Assembly (NCBI RefSeq): GCF_009905375.1
Contig: NC_133649.1
Coordinates: 234,698,201-234,762,200, forward strand
DNA: 64,000 nucleotides
Source of the DNA: Apium graveolens
Taxonomy: Eukaryota; Streptophyta; Magnoliopsida; Apiales; Apiaceae
Reading direction: 5' to 3'
Shown piece after piece: positions 1-12,375 of this stretch. The notes beneath the pieces were generated by a model. It did no database searches, was not told the DNA's origin, and saw only the letters and a list, made by a program, of their open reading frames with translations. Every line of letters starts with the position of its first letter. Positions within the stretch are counted from its first letter, which is position 1. Made by a program: the position numbers and the translations under genes.

Positions 1-1120
1 ACAAAAGATCTTACGTGGTTCCTTACTTAAGATGTCTAAGGCCCAATGAGGCACGCTTGGCTCTTGAAGAAGTACATGAAGGAATTTGTGGGCAACACCT
101 GGGGGCAGAGCACTGGCTCATAAGATAACCTGTTTAGGCTTCTATTGGCCAGAGATGATGGCTGATGCCAAAAAGTATGTGAAGAAGTGTGACCGCTGTC
201 AAAAGCATGCACCGGTTGTTAGACAACCCCCCCCGAGATGCTGACCTCTATCAACTCACCCATCCCCTTTGCTATGTGGGGAATGGATATTCTGGGGCCT
301 TTCCCCATGGCCATGGCACAAAGGAAGTTCCTGATTGTAGCCATTGATTATTTTACTAAGCGGATTGAAGCCAAACCCTTGGCCAAAATCACAACTAAGC
401 AGGTTGTACAATTCCTGTGGGAAAATATTATGTGCCGGTATGGAATTCCCCGTATCCTAGTCACCGACAACGGAATACAATTCAACAATGAGGAATTCAA
501 AAAGTACTGTGAAGAAAATGAAATTGAGTTACGGTTCACCTCTGTGGCTCACCCGCAAGCCAATGGGCAAGCGGAGGTAGCGAATCGAATAATCCTGGAT
601 GGACTAAAGAAGAGGATCGAGAAATTGAGGAATAATTGGGTGGATGAGATACTTCCAATATTATGGGCCTATAGGACTACCTGTAGAGTCACGACCGGAG
701 AAACTCCCTTCATGTTAGCATATGGGGCAGAAGCAGTTGTTCCCGTGGAGATATCACATTCCTCTCCCAGGATTCAAGCTTTCAATGTTGAGGAGAATGA
801 GGAAGGACAAAGGTTAGCCCTGGACTTAATTGATGAAGTGCGAGATGAGGCACATGCGAAGATAGTAGAATATCAGAAAAAGCCTTCATTCTACTACAAC
901 CTAAGAGTTAAAGAAAGGTTTTTCAAACAAGGTGACCTAGTCTTGAGGAAGATAGAAGCTTCTAATGTAGGACTAGAAAGGGAAGCTTGCCCCGAATTGG
1001 GAAGGGCCATACAAAGTCAAGAGTGTTCAAGGTAGAGGAACCTACAAGCTGGAGACTATTGATGGTTTTGAAGTCCCGAGAACTTGGCATGCACAAAACC
1101 TGAAGGTTTACTATGTGTAG
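1..1120 (+). pseudogene. Integrase C-terminal part of Tat-type pol (copy 1, broken)
   Basis: Encodes the retroviral-type integrase of a Ty3/gypsy element, which inserts element cDNA into the host genome. The DDE-core signatures WGMDILGPF, VTDNG and HPQANGQAEV are legible in the open stretch 238-1035, followed by the start of the C-terminal domain. The zinc-binding HHCC part (about 60-215) is readable only by switching frame: relative to the intact copy at 49064-50372 there are small indels near 105-120 and an extra C in the run near 230. A further frameshift near 985 scrambles the last 40 or so residues. The matching stop codon is TAG at 1118-1120. Protein identity to the second copy is roughly 95% by eye where in frame. 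A non-functional fragment. Confidence 0.85.
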
Positions 1121-1424
1121 GGCAACTGAATACGATTCTCACTTGTCAAGATGACAAGTAGGTTGAAAAGCACCTTGAAGCTTTGCTTGCTTAGGATTTA
1201 TATGTTCTAGTTTTATTTTGAGGTTTATTAAAGACTCGTGTAAGGGATGAATCCCAAACAATTTATGAAAATTCATAAAGTTTTCAAAATATGTTTGAAT
1301 CTCTATGGCAAGGCAAGTAAAACCAAATGCGTGAAATGCAAGCATAAAATCTGATAAATAAAATAGATCAAATAAATATTACAAGAGTTTGATAAATAAA
1401 GTCTCAAAAATAAGATGAAGTAAA
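1121..1424. other. Spacer between integrase stop and antisense gene
   Basis: The first 100 or so bases remain close to the matching region of copy 2 (from 50373). Similarity then stops abruptly. No gene seen. Confidence 0.5.
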
Positions 1425-3390
1425 CTAGCCACGCAGGGCTGGAAAAGCTCTAAGGAGCTGAGGTGCCCTCAGCATCCATATCGTCATCCCCTCCGCTCTC
1501 GCTAGATGTCTCTGTCGTCTCGGAGGAGGAGAAAGAGCTGTCGTCCTCAGCAGGCCTGGAAGAAGACTCGGGAGGAGGAAGAAGCGGGTCCTAAGGGACG
1601 TGATCCGAGACAACTACTTGAGTGCGGAACCTCTGCAGTAAAGCCTCGTCATCAGGGCAGACATAGTCCACCAGGTTAATATCAGGACAAGCTTCGTTCA
1701 CGGTCCCAAGGGCCGTGTCCCAACCAGTCCTAAAAAACCCGGGGAAGACTGATTCATCCCTTATCCTCATGGACTGGGCAAACTCCTCCGAGTCCAGATA
1801 GTTATCTATAGCCTTATCCTTCTCGGCCCGAAGCACCACCGGCTCGGCGTTAGACTTTCCGAGTTCTTCCTCCTTACGCTTGAACTTCTTCTCTAGAGCA
1901 GCATACTTCTTCTGCTGCCTCCTGAGGGCATTGTCGGCCTTGTCAGAAGCCCGCTTCCATGACTCGGCTAGCCTCACAGCGCCTTAAAAATAGGCGTTAG
2001 ACTGAAATAAAATGATTAACAAAGTGTATGGCAGGAAAATGCTATAAGTAAGAAAGAAAAGTTCAAAAAAAAAAGGGGCATACCGAAGCTAGAGACTGAG
2101 CACCCATGAGCTTTATCCTCTCAAGATCAGGGGTGACAACCACATCAGTAAAATCCTTGGGAGTCACACCATGATAGGACCAATCCCAGGCATGCTTGGT
2201 GGATCCCACCACGGTATCCCCTCGGCGGAATCCCCAGAGAGGCTGGAAGGCGCCTATAGCAGCAGCAACAGGAGTAGCAGCAACAGGAGCAGCAGCAACA
2301 GGAGCAGCAGCAGTAATGGGAGCACTGTGGCCCTCAACTCCCTCAGCTGAAGCCTCCCCCATGGGCTCCTTGTGCTTTCTCAAGAAGATAGGCTCCGTGG
2401 CCTTTCCTCGAGTGTCCAGGCCCGCAAGGCGAGCTTTCTTCATTCTAGCAGTTCCTCAACGAGGGGCACATTTTCCTCATTGATCTCCTTGGCAGCTGCA
2501 AAACAAGATAAAAAACAAAATAAGTGGTGTCAATAATGGATGAAATGAAATAAAATTGAGAAGGGAAGAAAAATACCCTGTTGAGAAACAGAGGATAATC
2601 CCACATGAATGAGGGAGAATTCCTCTAAGAGAGTCCAGCTGGTAGTAGTGCCGTCATCCCGAGGTAGCTCATTATAAATATTAGTTTCCTCGGGAGTTAA
2701 GTGAATGGATTTGAGGCTACCATCACTAACCTTCCCGAAGGAAGATCTGGATAGTGTGCCCCAGTCGCTATTCTCCCAACGTAACCCGACGAAAATATTC
2801 CTCCAATTTTTGTTATTGTCAGGAATAGAGGCGCCGTTAAAGATATGCTTACATTTGGGTCTTTGTTTGACATAAACCCAACCACAATTACTAGAAGTGC
2901 TATTGTAACATTGAAAAACCTTCCTAAAAACAGCTACAGAAAGGGGAAAACCTTCCCTTAGGCAACAAACCATAAAATATAAAATGTTCCTCCAAGCGTT
3001 TGGAGGAAGCTGACAAGGGTTGATTTGTAAATCAGCTAGAAGATGAGGAATGAAGGGATGAAAAGGGAACCTAAGCCCAGCATCGAGGGCATCTGTATAA
3101 ATAAAAAGAGTATCGGGTTTCCAATGGAAAGTGCGGTCACCACCAGAAACTGGAACTAATCTAAGAGGAGGAAGAACGTTGTAACGTGCATTTAATTTAT
3201 CGAAATTAATGTTGTGCCAAGTATTACAATGATTAAAAGAATCGAGATGTGCAGTGGAGGGATATTGGTCCCCCTTAGTGTTAATCATATCGATCAAAGA
3301 CATGTATGAAGAACGGATCTCGATATCCTTACCTCGTTTTGAAGCCGAGGCTATCTTGGCTGCTCTCTCAGATTAATTCTTGTCAGCCAT
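1425..3390 (-). pseudogene. Antisense extra gene of the Tat-type element (broken copy)
   Basis: Runs opposite to pol. The start is ATG at 3390-3388 (MADKN), the same MADK start as the copy at 52644. Codon 6 is a stop. The first block (to about 2580) carries the domain annotated as 'putative gypsy type transposon' or plant transposon protein: HPFIPHLLAD, CQLPPNAWR, SVAVFRKVFQ, SIPDNN and SSFGKVSDGS are legible. Candidate introns with GT and AG ends follow (donor near 2573, acceptor near 2470; another donor near 2075 and acceptor near 1980). After the first acceptor the frame hits a stop and continues only after a one-base shift. The last block is a lysine- and glutamate-rich probable coiled coil followed by an acidic, serine-rich tail. 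Function unknown; clearly inactivated. Confidence 0.7.
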
Positions 3391-3532
3391 CAATGAAAAG
3401 CTTGGATAGACTTGAAAACCTTGAAAGGAACTTGGCCGAAAATTTGCTAAGATGAGGAAGGAGGAAGAAGAGGAGAGTGTTTGGGAGTTGGAAGAAATGA
3501 GAAGTGTGAAGACACACACCCCACACCTCACT

Positions 3533-3540
3533 CTTATATA
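3533..3540 (-). promoter_or_regulatory. TATA box of the antisense gene (copy 1)
   Basis: Reads TATATAAG on the minus strand, about 145 bases upstream of the ATG at 3390. Copy 2 has a similar box (52862-52870) upstream of its antisense gene, although the surrounding sequence has diverged, which argues for conservation. Inferred, not tested. Confidence 0.5.
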
Positions 3541-3960
3541 GCCCTTGGTAGGGCAAATTGGGCCTCAAAAAAGCCCATTTGGGCCTAATAATGGAAGAAT
3601 CTGGAATGTTCCAGAAAAATTTAGAAAAATCTTGGGAAATTATGGCAAAATCTGGAATAATCTGGAATGTTCCAGAATATTATGGAAATTGGGCTTGAAA
3701 GTTAAGGCCCAACCCAAATTTAAAATGGATCAAAGAAGCCCAATTAAACCAATGGGCCAAGTGTAAAACCTAGAAAAATGGGCCCAAAATTTTGTTGAAG
3801 CCCAGAAAAAAGAGGGCTGCTGAAAACAGACCCAAAAAAGAGGTTGGCCCAAAAGATTTCATCCCAGAAAAGGGCCCAATTAGTTGAAAATCAAAGGTAA
3901 AGGCCCAGCCCAGGATTAAGGGCCCAAATCCAAATATATGGAAATTACAAAATATATGCA
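3541..3960. other. Repeat-rich 3' untranslated region with GGCCCAA words
   Basis: Non-coding sequence with many GGCCCAA/TTGGGCC words and short repeats of 'tctggaatgttccagaa' type. GGCCCA-type words are common in plant proximal promoters and lie just upstream of the antisense TATA box, but the link is inference. Confidence 0.4.
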
Positions 3961-3984
3961 AAAAAAAAAGAAATATACTCTTAA

Positions 3985-4395
3985 CCCAGTTCGACCAGAA
4001 TTTACACCACATTCCTGATCGAAATACCTGAGGTCAAAATCATGTCGATTAGGGATGAAAAACAGGCTTAATTTGACCAAGGCTGAGACCCATTCGACCA
4101 GGAAATACAAAGGAATCCTGATCGAAATCATTGAGGTCGAAATCCTGTCGACCTGGGCACCCGAAAGAAGGATAATTCGGTCAAAAAGCATGGAATCCTG
4201 ACCGAAATGGAAGAAAAATCCTGGACGAAAAATTCCTGCTCGAAATATGTAAAAAAAATATAGGAGAAAATCCTGGCCGAAATTCGACCAGGATTCCTAG
4301 TTGAATGCATCCTCCTCGAAATTCCTTCGACCAGGGCAGTGAGAGGCCTTATTCGACCAGGATCCTGGTCGAACAGGATTCCTGGTCGAACCAGG
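3985..4395. repeat. GGTCGAA-type palindromic repeat cluster (copy 1)
   Basis: Irregular tandem units of the words TTCGACCAGGA and TCCTGGTCGAA in both orientations, spaced about 20-60 bases. A perfect 22-base palindrome built from the two words lies at 4352-4373. The same family is expanded in copy 2 at 53250-53865. Confidence 0.75.
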
Positions 4396-4539
4396 TACAA
4401 AAAAAAAAGAAAAAAAAAGGGAGGAAAAAAGATGGAAAAAATATGTTTTCTGAAAAATAATTTTAAAAATTCTTGAAAAATAAGGAAATTCCTTAAAATA
4501 TTTTCTAAAAAATGTTAATATTTTCAGAAAATAAGGAAT

Positions 4540-4720
4540 AAATCCAGAAAATTAAGGATAAATCCCAGAATTAAGGGAAAAATCCAGAAAATTAAGGATA
4601 AATCCCAGAATTAAGGGAAAAATCCAGAAAATTAAGGATAAACACCAGAATTAAAGGAAAAAAATCCAGAAAATTAAGGGAAAAATTCCTGAAAATTAAG
4701 ATAATTCCTGAATAAAAGGA
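4540..4720. repeat. Short tandem repeat next to the 3' LTR (copy 1)
   Basis: Several units near 18-21 bases of type 'aattaaggataaatcccag' and 'aattaagggaaaaatccag'. A regular version with units of about 21 bases is present in copy 2 at 53875-54130. Confidence 0.75.
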
Positions 4721-4836
4721 ATAAAAGAAAATCATTGTAAATGTGTAGGTCTCTCCACACTTTATACAAAAACGATACCCGGTAAGGGAACTAATGGACT
4801 TAACTTCTGCGAAACCTAGTCAATATTTCCCAAAAT

Positions 4837-4848
4837 TTGGGGGGCAAA
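4837..4848 (+). promoter_or_regulatory. Polypurine tract (copy 1)
   Basis: TTGGGGGGCAAA directly abuts the TG start of the 3' LTR. It matches the tract in front of the 3' LTR of copy 2. It primes plus-strand DNA synthesis in this element class. Confidence 0.75.
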
Positions 4849-5421
4849 TGATAGGGAATAAATAAGTCATGATTATGTTGTATTAATTACACATGATTTG
4901 GGCTGCAAGGCCCAATAAGAAGATGTATGATATTCAGACCAAAAGGTTAACACATTGATCAGGCCTGATGGATCAGATCAGGCCTGATGGAACAAAGAAG
5001 GCCCAAAACCCTGATTATTAATTAATTTTGTAATTAATTAATAATGGAAAAATCAGCCATTAAGATAAGTCCTGATGGAAATATAAATCCTTGTAGATTG
5101 GCCATTAAGGAACCTCATGGGATAAAGAATCAGCTTCCTACTTCCTAGGACTCCAAAGTCCATTCTAATTCAGAGACTTGACCACCAAGTCTCCTATACC
5201 AAGTCCAATTCAAGGACTCCCAACATCTATATAAGGGGTCTCACCCCACAAATCAGAACTACAGTTTTTTAACTTGATCCTTGGCAATCAGCAAGGTACG
5301 TAGGCATCTTGTTAAGGCAGATTGAGTCACGAAACACGAGAGCAGTCAAATCGAGCCTCGAAGCTCACGTTCCTTAGTAATAAATACAACAATCATATAC
5401 CTTAGTTTTCAATCCATAACA
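4849..5421 (+). repeat. 3' LTR of Tat-type element copy 1 (573 bp)
   Basis: Begins TGATAGGG and ends CCATAACA, the same ends as the LTR pair of copy 2 (31168-31737 and 54271-54840), and is alignable end to end at roughly 80-85% by eye. Contains a TATA box (TATATAAG near 5228), an AATAAA signal near 5380, the palindrome ATCAGGCCTGAT twice, and an AT-rich inverted repeat (TTATTAATTAATT and its complement) near 5006-5043. Confidence 0.9.
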
Positions 5422-8400
5422 ATGGTATTTCTCTTTCTTCCTTACTGTGAGTGTGTGATTTTGTTTTGTGTATCTTACAATTGTTTCACTCTTCTCTCCT
5501 CTCGTGTTTACATTCATGCTCACAAGTGATCACTCCTCTCATAGCTCCAAAATCCAACTGTACCTGCAAGGAAAATGACTTTAGCCATCCTGAAGGAGGT
5601 CACAAGTGGTGCAATGGAAGTTCACGAATCCCCATCCTTGTTAGACTCGTTAGATGAATCTGAGTTGTAATCTACAAGTTGTTAGTTTCCCTTTAAGGTA
5701 AACTATGATCCAAAGAATTTAGCATAAAGATCAAAGTTTCCTTCTAATGTTTATGAAGACATTTCATTGTAACTTATCATGTAAATCTGAATTATTGCCA
5801 ACAAGTTGCCGATCTGCACCTATGTCAGACCCACTATCCGTAGATGCATCTAGGGGATTTAATCCTGGGGAGGTAGATACTGACCACTGATATATGGCTA
5901 TTGGATCAGTATCCTTTTCTAGCACCTGTAAAGACAATTGGCCTGTTAAAGAACCTTGAACAATTGAATCTCACCGTAAAATTGTCGAAAATCTTATTTC
6001 CATCAACTCATCATTTGTGTGTGTAACCTCTCCTTGTACATCAAGAATTGTTTATGTTTGAGGTAGTGACACTACAAAAGATACCCTGACCGAACAGGAA
6101 AATTTCAATAGACACACCCTGTTGAGAGGATGAATTTAGTAACTATTTTTGTGCCTTTTCATCCAGTACATATTTTTGAGAAGATGTATGTGGGCTAGCA
6201 GTTGCCTCAGTTTTAATACTACTCAGCTTTGTAGGAGACTGAGCTGCTAGGTTGACTTCAGAACCTTCTTTATGTGGTACACCAAGGCACTTTCTCCCTC
6301 ACACTCATTCATACTTCATTTTAGTGGTGAGAGAGTGTTGGTCAATTCTTTTTCCTGTGTTTCTCTTTACAGTCCAGGATAGAAGTTATGGGTTTTCAAC
6401 CTCATGACTAGCAAATGAAATAAGACCATTGGAGGCTAAAACTGTATTATCAAACATATAGAACAATAGATATAATGCACATGAATCTATAATGAATGAA
6501 AATTATGCATTTAATCTTTTGAAAGAAATGATGTACAATAGTGATTTCACAAAGATTTGCATGAAATAAGTAATCACCACTATAGAAAGAAGTTTGATTT
6601 TTCTCTTAAAACTGTTCGAGTGCACAAGTCTGTTTTTATGCATAAAAAAATAAAGAAACATGTCTTTTGATTTGACAAAGACACAGACTCATGACCTAGT
6701 AATATTAAGAATAGAAACAAAGATTTTGTCTTTCAATATGAATGAATTTTTATAAAAGCATTGATCACTTAAGGTAAAGTCTAAGCACTCATTCATGTCA
6801 AAAGCTCCATAATCTATCAATAACATTGTTTATTGAAAGATAATCTTAATAAGAATGGCTATGTTGCTGATTTCAAATTATAGTGAATCTGTCAGATATA
6901 GCAACACATATAATTTTACTAGAATTTAAAATCTCACAATTATTTGCAACAAAATATTAACAATATATCATTGACTGATACTTGTCAAGTACTTTAGATA
7001 CCAATAATTATGTTACATCCCATTTTAAATATAAAATAAGATATCAATGAATTAAATATCAATTATCTATCAAATAGACATTAGCATTCAATTTCATATA
7101 TTATAAAATTGTTAACTCCTAACAACTGTAATATTTTAAATAATTCTGGTTCGATAAATAAAGCAACATTAACCAACATTGTCTTGTTTGCAATTTTAGA
7201 AAAATATTTTGTAAGTTTCATATACTTTGAATCATTAAGTATTGCTTCTATACCAAAGCATTCATGAATTTGCAAGTACGTGTAAAATTATTATAATTGG
7301 ATAACATATTATTACTTTTAATGAAGTATTATCCACATCAACCATAGTTGTAGTTAAGAAAGATTTTTACACTTTCTATATTAGTATAAGTGATTGAGGA
7401 TAAACATTGATTACTTAGAAGAGTTCTAAGTAATGTCACAAATGCTAATACTTCACAATTAGTTCATAGTTAAACTCTTAACTAAATATCATTAACTGAA
7501 ATAAGTCAAAAATTAGCACAGAACTAATCATGCTACAATCATGATTTTGATTTCAGTGAATTCTGGAGATATAAGTTGATAAATTCACTAAAAACCCAAG
7601 TTTCACAATTAACCTATAATAGTTTAGTTACAATCAATATACTAGATATCAATTGTTAACATATTTTGTTATGAACAATCATGTTGCTTATTTATTTTAA
7701 GTTAGTTTGAATTATGGAGCAAATAAAAATCATTGAATTGCTTCAATTTCCATAATCCAAACTACCTAAAATAATTAATAAATAATATATAATAAATATC
7801 TATTGGTTAGATACTAGCACTTATATATTTATAATTAACCTCGAATAATTACCAGTAGGATATATGAAATATACACATGACAATTATTTTCTGGATAATT
7901 AGTAATTTTTAGAAATACTTTCTAAGCACATAAAATATTGAGAGTTTTATACACATAACTTAGAAAATACTTCAACTTCTAATATTAGTGATTTTATAAA
8001 TGATCATTGATTACTTAGAACAAAAATTCCAAATAATATCACTAATACTAAAAGTATCACAATTATTCATACATGATACAAATAACTATGCTGCATATTA
8101 TTTTAATATGATTTAAATTATGAGACTGATATGACATGGAATTGTCTACAATCATAATTCAAATCAATTAAAGTAATATTCAAATATAATGCTATAATAC
8201 CTAATTACCACCAATGCATATGACATTTTCATCATGATAATCAAGATAATAGCACTAAGTACGAGGTATAGGATTACTAATAAATTCACAAGACCTTTAA
8301 ATATTGAAGAATTAATACTTGTGAACTTATATTAAGAATTCCTTACAGATGAGATTTTCAACTAATATGCAATGAATGGTATCCTAGACTTACAAACCAG

Positions 8401-8429
8401 TCTTGAAAAATTAACTTTAACAAGTGATT
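5422..8429. other. AT-rich remnant of an old copia element, no intact gene
   Basis: No supportable open frame. Read on the minus strand, 5540-6250 shows weak coding-like stretches resembling the extra ORF region found downstream of pol in Sireviruses. From about 6440 to 8430 I see only AT-rich sequence. Position and orientation fit the 3' part of the decayed copia element whose integrase is recognisable at 8430-8881. Confidence 0.35.
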
Positions 8430-8881
8430 TAGTAAATATTTCTGTTGGTAACTCTTTAACTTAAAAGACATGCTCTCTAAAGTGATGACACGGAGCTCCC
8501 AGTACTGAATATGTCTTAAAATGTTCTTGTTGTTGCAGATATTAATCAGAACTGCTTCTTAATTTCAGTCCCATTATCTAACCATAAGATCATTTCTGTT
8601 ACAGTTGCTTCCAGCTTGATCTTCTTTGATAAGATCAATAACCATCTGTGATTTACTGTCTTGAGAATGCACGAACAATAACTTTGTGTATTAAGAGTAG
8701 TCATCCACCATCACTAAGGTATATCTTAACTTTGATGTGATGTTGTCTTTGACTCCTCTTTCTGACATGCCTCACATTTTTCATCCTTCTGAATTCCAGA
8801 TGAGGCAGTCCTCTCACTAATCCCTTTTTACAAAAGAGTACCTTGTGTTGATGTTCAAGGGTGAGAGCTTCTAATGCCCTG
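8430..8881 (-). pseudogene. Ty1/copia integrase remnant (old host element)
   Basis: Minus-strand translation over several frames shows copia integrase landmarks: LVRGLPHLEF (after the zinc-binding start), a degenerate CxxC context, and a later stretch around WLDNGTEIK that matches the second aspartate region (usually SDNGTEFKN). Many frameshifts and stops. The reading is interrupted at 8882 by element A and resumes on the other side at 30323, where LARH-like residues of the gag-pre-integrase domain come just before it. This establishes the insertion. Confidence 0.65.
8877..8881. repeat. Target-site duplication of element A, left
   Basis: CCCTG immediately before the LTR, matched by TCCTG at 30318-30322 (4 of 5 bases). 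Removing everything between them restores a plausible copia gag-pre-integrase to integrase reading. Confidence 0.6.
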
Positions 8882-11800
8882 TGTGACGCCCTCCAAAACC
8901 TGGTCAGAAGTTTAGGGTTCACAATACACACACACAATATATATACCTGCTTATGATAATAATAATAATAATATATACAGTGACCCTACTTACCTTCATC
9001 CACATATCACAATATGTTAAAGTATGCACACAAGCCACAACTTACTTATATTACAAATGTTCCAAATCCCAACTAGTTTAACTTACATCTGAATAATAAA
9101 ACATTCTTACAAACTTTCAAACTTAAACTATTACAAAAGTCTTTAGCTAGCTTATTTCATTTCAACCTGGAATCCTAGCTTGCACACTTGATTGGGGATC
9201 CCCGCTACCAATAGGTTTCTTCTTAACTGGAAAATAACATAAAAAGAATCGCACAAATGAGCTAACTAGCTCAGCAAGTCACAGTGACAATACTGAGATT
9301 AAACAATGATCAAGTGAAATAATTTAGGATATCAAGTTTCTTTATAAGCAATGATTAGAAATGGATATTCAATTTTTATTTTAAAAACCAAGGTTAGGCT
9401 GCTAATCAGTCACGCACTAACCCCAAGTAAGGCACACAACTCTGCTCTAATTACTGGATCCAAGGCATACATTGGCCTAAAATGACCATCAATTTGGTCT
9501 GACCACGAATCCGGTCCATATTTATAATATAATCCAATTCTATAAAAATAACAGAATAAATAAAGTAAATCAATAAACAGAATCATAAACAACACTGGTT
9601 TTCAATTATAAGGTGGTTTGCAATCACCATTAGGATACAACAAGGTAAGTACAAAGATTGGCTATCAGCCGGTAAAAGAATTAGATAAAAGAAGAATCAA
9701 GGTCTCGTGGTAAGGATTAGACTTCTCATGTATAAGGTATGAAGGTTTGTATGTTAAAAAATTCCGGTTCAGTGATAGGTATTTAGTTTGTATGTATTTG
9801 TGGAGTAATATCGTATATCTGTGGTTCGTATCTGGGTATTCAACAATCAATGGCTTACAAAGATTAAGGCTTACGCTTTAAGGATCAATATCTGGAATCA
9901 GGGTTTAGGGTTAAATGCTTCAAAGCACTTGTAATATAAATAGATATAATCGATTACTTGCAACATATCTTGAGAAGGTTCAAAATACTTGCCTTATCTC
10001 GATTTGCTAACGCTTCCCTTGCTTTCGTTCACCGTCTCCTAATCACTGACTATCTGCTTCTCTTTTCTACGCCTCGCTTCCTCTGCTAAACATTACAAGC
10101 ATCTATCAATACTCTTTCTCACTTTATTCTATTCGTTACAAGCTTCTATTTACCTTTCGTTTCACCCAAATACGACTTACGGATCGAAAGTTATGATAAA
10201 AATAATCAAACAATACCATATAGTACACCAATCGGATCACATATAGCACATAACATGTAATATATTCCATAAAATTACTTTTTAAAGAAGATTCAGGGTT
10301 AAAAATGATTTTTCAGATATTTAATACGAATTTTTAAACATTTTTCGGAATTAAAATGGGTCGTTGAATCATTTATAAACAATTAACAGGATTCGAATAC
10401 CGGAATCTGATTTAAAAATCATTTTATAATAATTATCGAGCCTTGAAAATAATTAAAATAATATTTTAAAGCTCGAATCTATTTTTCGAAATTTTTAAAT
10501 CAAAATAAATAATTAAATCTAATCAATTAAAATTAATTAATAATTAATTAAATTAATTAATCAATTAATATTTGAATTAAATTAATTAATAATTAAATAA
10601 ATTAATTAATCAATTAATATTCGAATTAATTAACCTATTAACTAATTAATTATCAACTAAAATTAATTAATTAAATATTTCAAATTTATTTTTGAATTAA
10701 AAATAATTTTTGGAATTAAAATAATGATTTTTGGAATTTTTAATAATTAAAAACGAATTTTTGAAATTAAAATAAATAGATAATATTCTTTTTAAAATTT
10801 TTTAAAAAGGAAACCAAAGTTTGCAAGTTTTTGAAACTAAAGGGACCTAACTGTTTCTTCCCCAAAACCTCAGGGACTAAACTGCAAAAATGACAGGGCT
10901 TGCCGGAAAACGGCCCTGTCTCGCTGGAGAACACGTTCCAGATACACTCCCACCACCATCTCCTCTAGATCACATCTACACAACACCGGAAACACAATCA
11001 TGCAATTACTTTTAGCAAATAAGCCCTGAGTTGGCCGGAAAAACTCGAAGAAAACTCGACGGACGACAAGTTCTTCTTTGCTCCGGTCAGGCCAACTCCG
11101 GTTTCGTCTGTAGACGTGACCACCACCAATCGATTCCTCTTTTCAAGCTCTACACATCCATACCAACCAATCAGTCTAATAAACCCTAGATCAAAAACCC
11201 CCAACTTTTAATTGAAAATATTCGTACGGGTTATAAACCCTAATTTCATAATTCGAAGATTAAACACAATTTTGAACATGTTATTGAACTCCAAATGACT
11301 ATTATGATATACCAAAATGATCATAATTAAATTATCTACAACATGCAAGCATCAAATCACACAAACAATATCAAAATCAAAAATTCATAATTTAATCCAA
11401 AATAATTCAAAAATAAATAAAAATATAGAAAAATACTGGTTGATTCTGCAGTGAAATAGGTTCTTGTATTTGATAGTACTCTCCAAGACCTTCGATTCGG
11501 TTACTTGAACTCCAAAATCGGATATCAATAACGCTTTGAAATTTGGGGTTGATTACGATGAACTATTATGAATATATGAATTTTCTCTGAAAATTATATA
11601 TTTTACTGACTGCAAATGATTATCTGTACAAAATAAAATACGGTAAAGGCTATTTATATTTACGGAATATTGGTACCCCGTTGGATCATATCAAATAAAA
11701 AATATAATGTTTTTTTAAAACAGATCCAAATCGGTACCGGTTTTAGGATAATTATCCAAAATTACACATTTTGTAAATATACACTTGGTCTCAGCGCTTT

Positions 11801-12338
11801 GGTTACAGGAATTACGAGAAGATAATATAATAGTTTAATCAAAATATCCTGTTTTTTCGAAAGTACGGGTTTTATCGATTTACCGAAACAAATATTGTAT
11901 CGAAAATTTTGCGCCAGAACCCGCACAGGAAAAATCGTACTCCGGATCGAAAAAGTCAAAACATGGAAAATGCTCGAAATATTGCAATTAGGTTAGAAAA
12001 GAGTTTTCCCGAGACTTCCGGGTTGTAAAGACATAAAAACGGTTGAAGTCGGTTGGTTCCCGATTATACAAAATAGTTTATAAATTCTTAGAAAAATAAT
12101 TTATTAAATCCATAAATTATTTATAAAATCATATAACAACATAAAAATTAATAGAAAAATATCACAATTATCTACATTTTATTTTGGAGATATAAAAATT
12201 AAAATACTCAAATTTTATCATATTTAAACATCCAAACACATATATCACTTAATAGATAATTCACCAAAATTCATATAATAAACACAGAATATTTATTTAT
12301 TGATAAAAATAATTACACAATATATTCCGGGTATTACA
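8882..12338 (-). repeat. 3' LTR of element A (3.46 kb)
   Basis: On the plus strand it starts TGTGACGCCC and ends GGGTATTACA, so read in sense it runs TGTAATACCC to GGGCGTCACA. Related LTR sequence recurs at 23353-23606 and 29444-30317 (same orientation) and 23607-27046 (opposite orientation). Contains an ATA trinucleotide run near 8957 and a minus-strand TATA box at 11650-11658. Very AT-rich centre (10480-10800). Confidence 0.88.
11650..11658 (-). promoter_or_regulatory. LTR TATA box of element A
   Basis: TATAAATAG on the minus strand. The same box occurs in the inverted sister LTR at 24289-24297, about 680-690 bases from the sense start of each LTR. Confidence 0.5.
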
Positions 12339-12352
12339 TCCTTCCCCCTTAA
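12339..12352 (-). promoter_or_regulatory. Polypurine tract of element A
   Basis: Read on the minus strand, a purine run (AAGGGGGAAGGA) directly precedes the sense start of the 3' LTR. Just upstream is the usual chromovirus tail, where the gene end runs into a GAGGACAGAATCC-type sequence. Confidence 0.7.
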
Positions 12353-12375
12353 AAGGATTCTGTCCTCAGATTCTC

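Larger units (their letters stand above)
1..5421 (+). mobile_element. Tat/Retand-like Ty3/gypsy element, 3' half (copy 1)
   Basis: The window opens inside the integrase gene of a Ty3/gypsy element, and its 5' part lies outside. The order seen is integrase end, spacer, antisense gene remnant (minus strand), repeat-rich 3' untranslated region, polypurine tract and 3' LTR ending in CA at 5421. A second copy of the same layout lies at 31168-54840 with close sequence identity in the integrase. An additional antisense ORF between integrase and 3' LTR, plus tandem repeats there, is known for the Tat lineage (Retand type). The five bases after the LTR, ATGGT, should be one half of the target duplication; the other half is outside the window. 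Confidence 0.85.

Noticed and set aside
2196..2483. Plus-strand 95-residue alanine-rich ORF
   Set aside because: It is the complement of the alanine/valine-rich repeat in the antisense gene remnant; no independent support.
3770..4400. Overlapping minus-strand ORFs of 80-91 residues in the repeat region of copy 1
   Set aside because: They arise from short repeats lacking stops in several frames; sequence is low-complexity and not conserved as protein in copy 2.
5451..5657. 68-residue ORF directly after the copy 1 LTR as a host gene exon
   Set aside because: No domain, no splice context, and the region reads better on the minus strand as a copia remnant.
9410..12000. Possible host gene in the 3.4-kb stretch between 8.9 and 12.3 kb
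   Set aside because: The stretch recurs in inverted orientation at 23607-27046 and partly at 29444-30317, ends in TG/CA-type termini, and has only short ORFs; it is an LTR.
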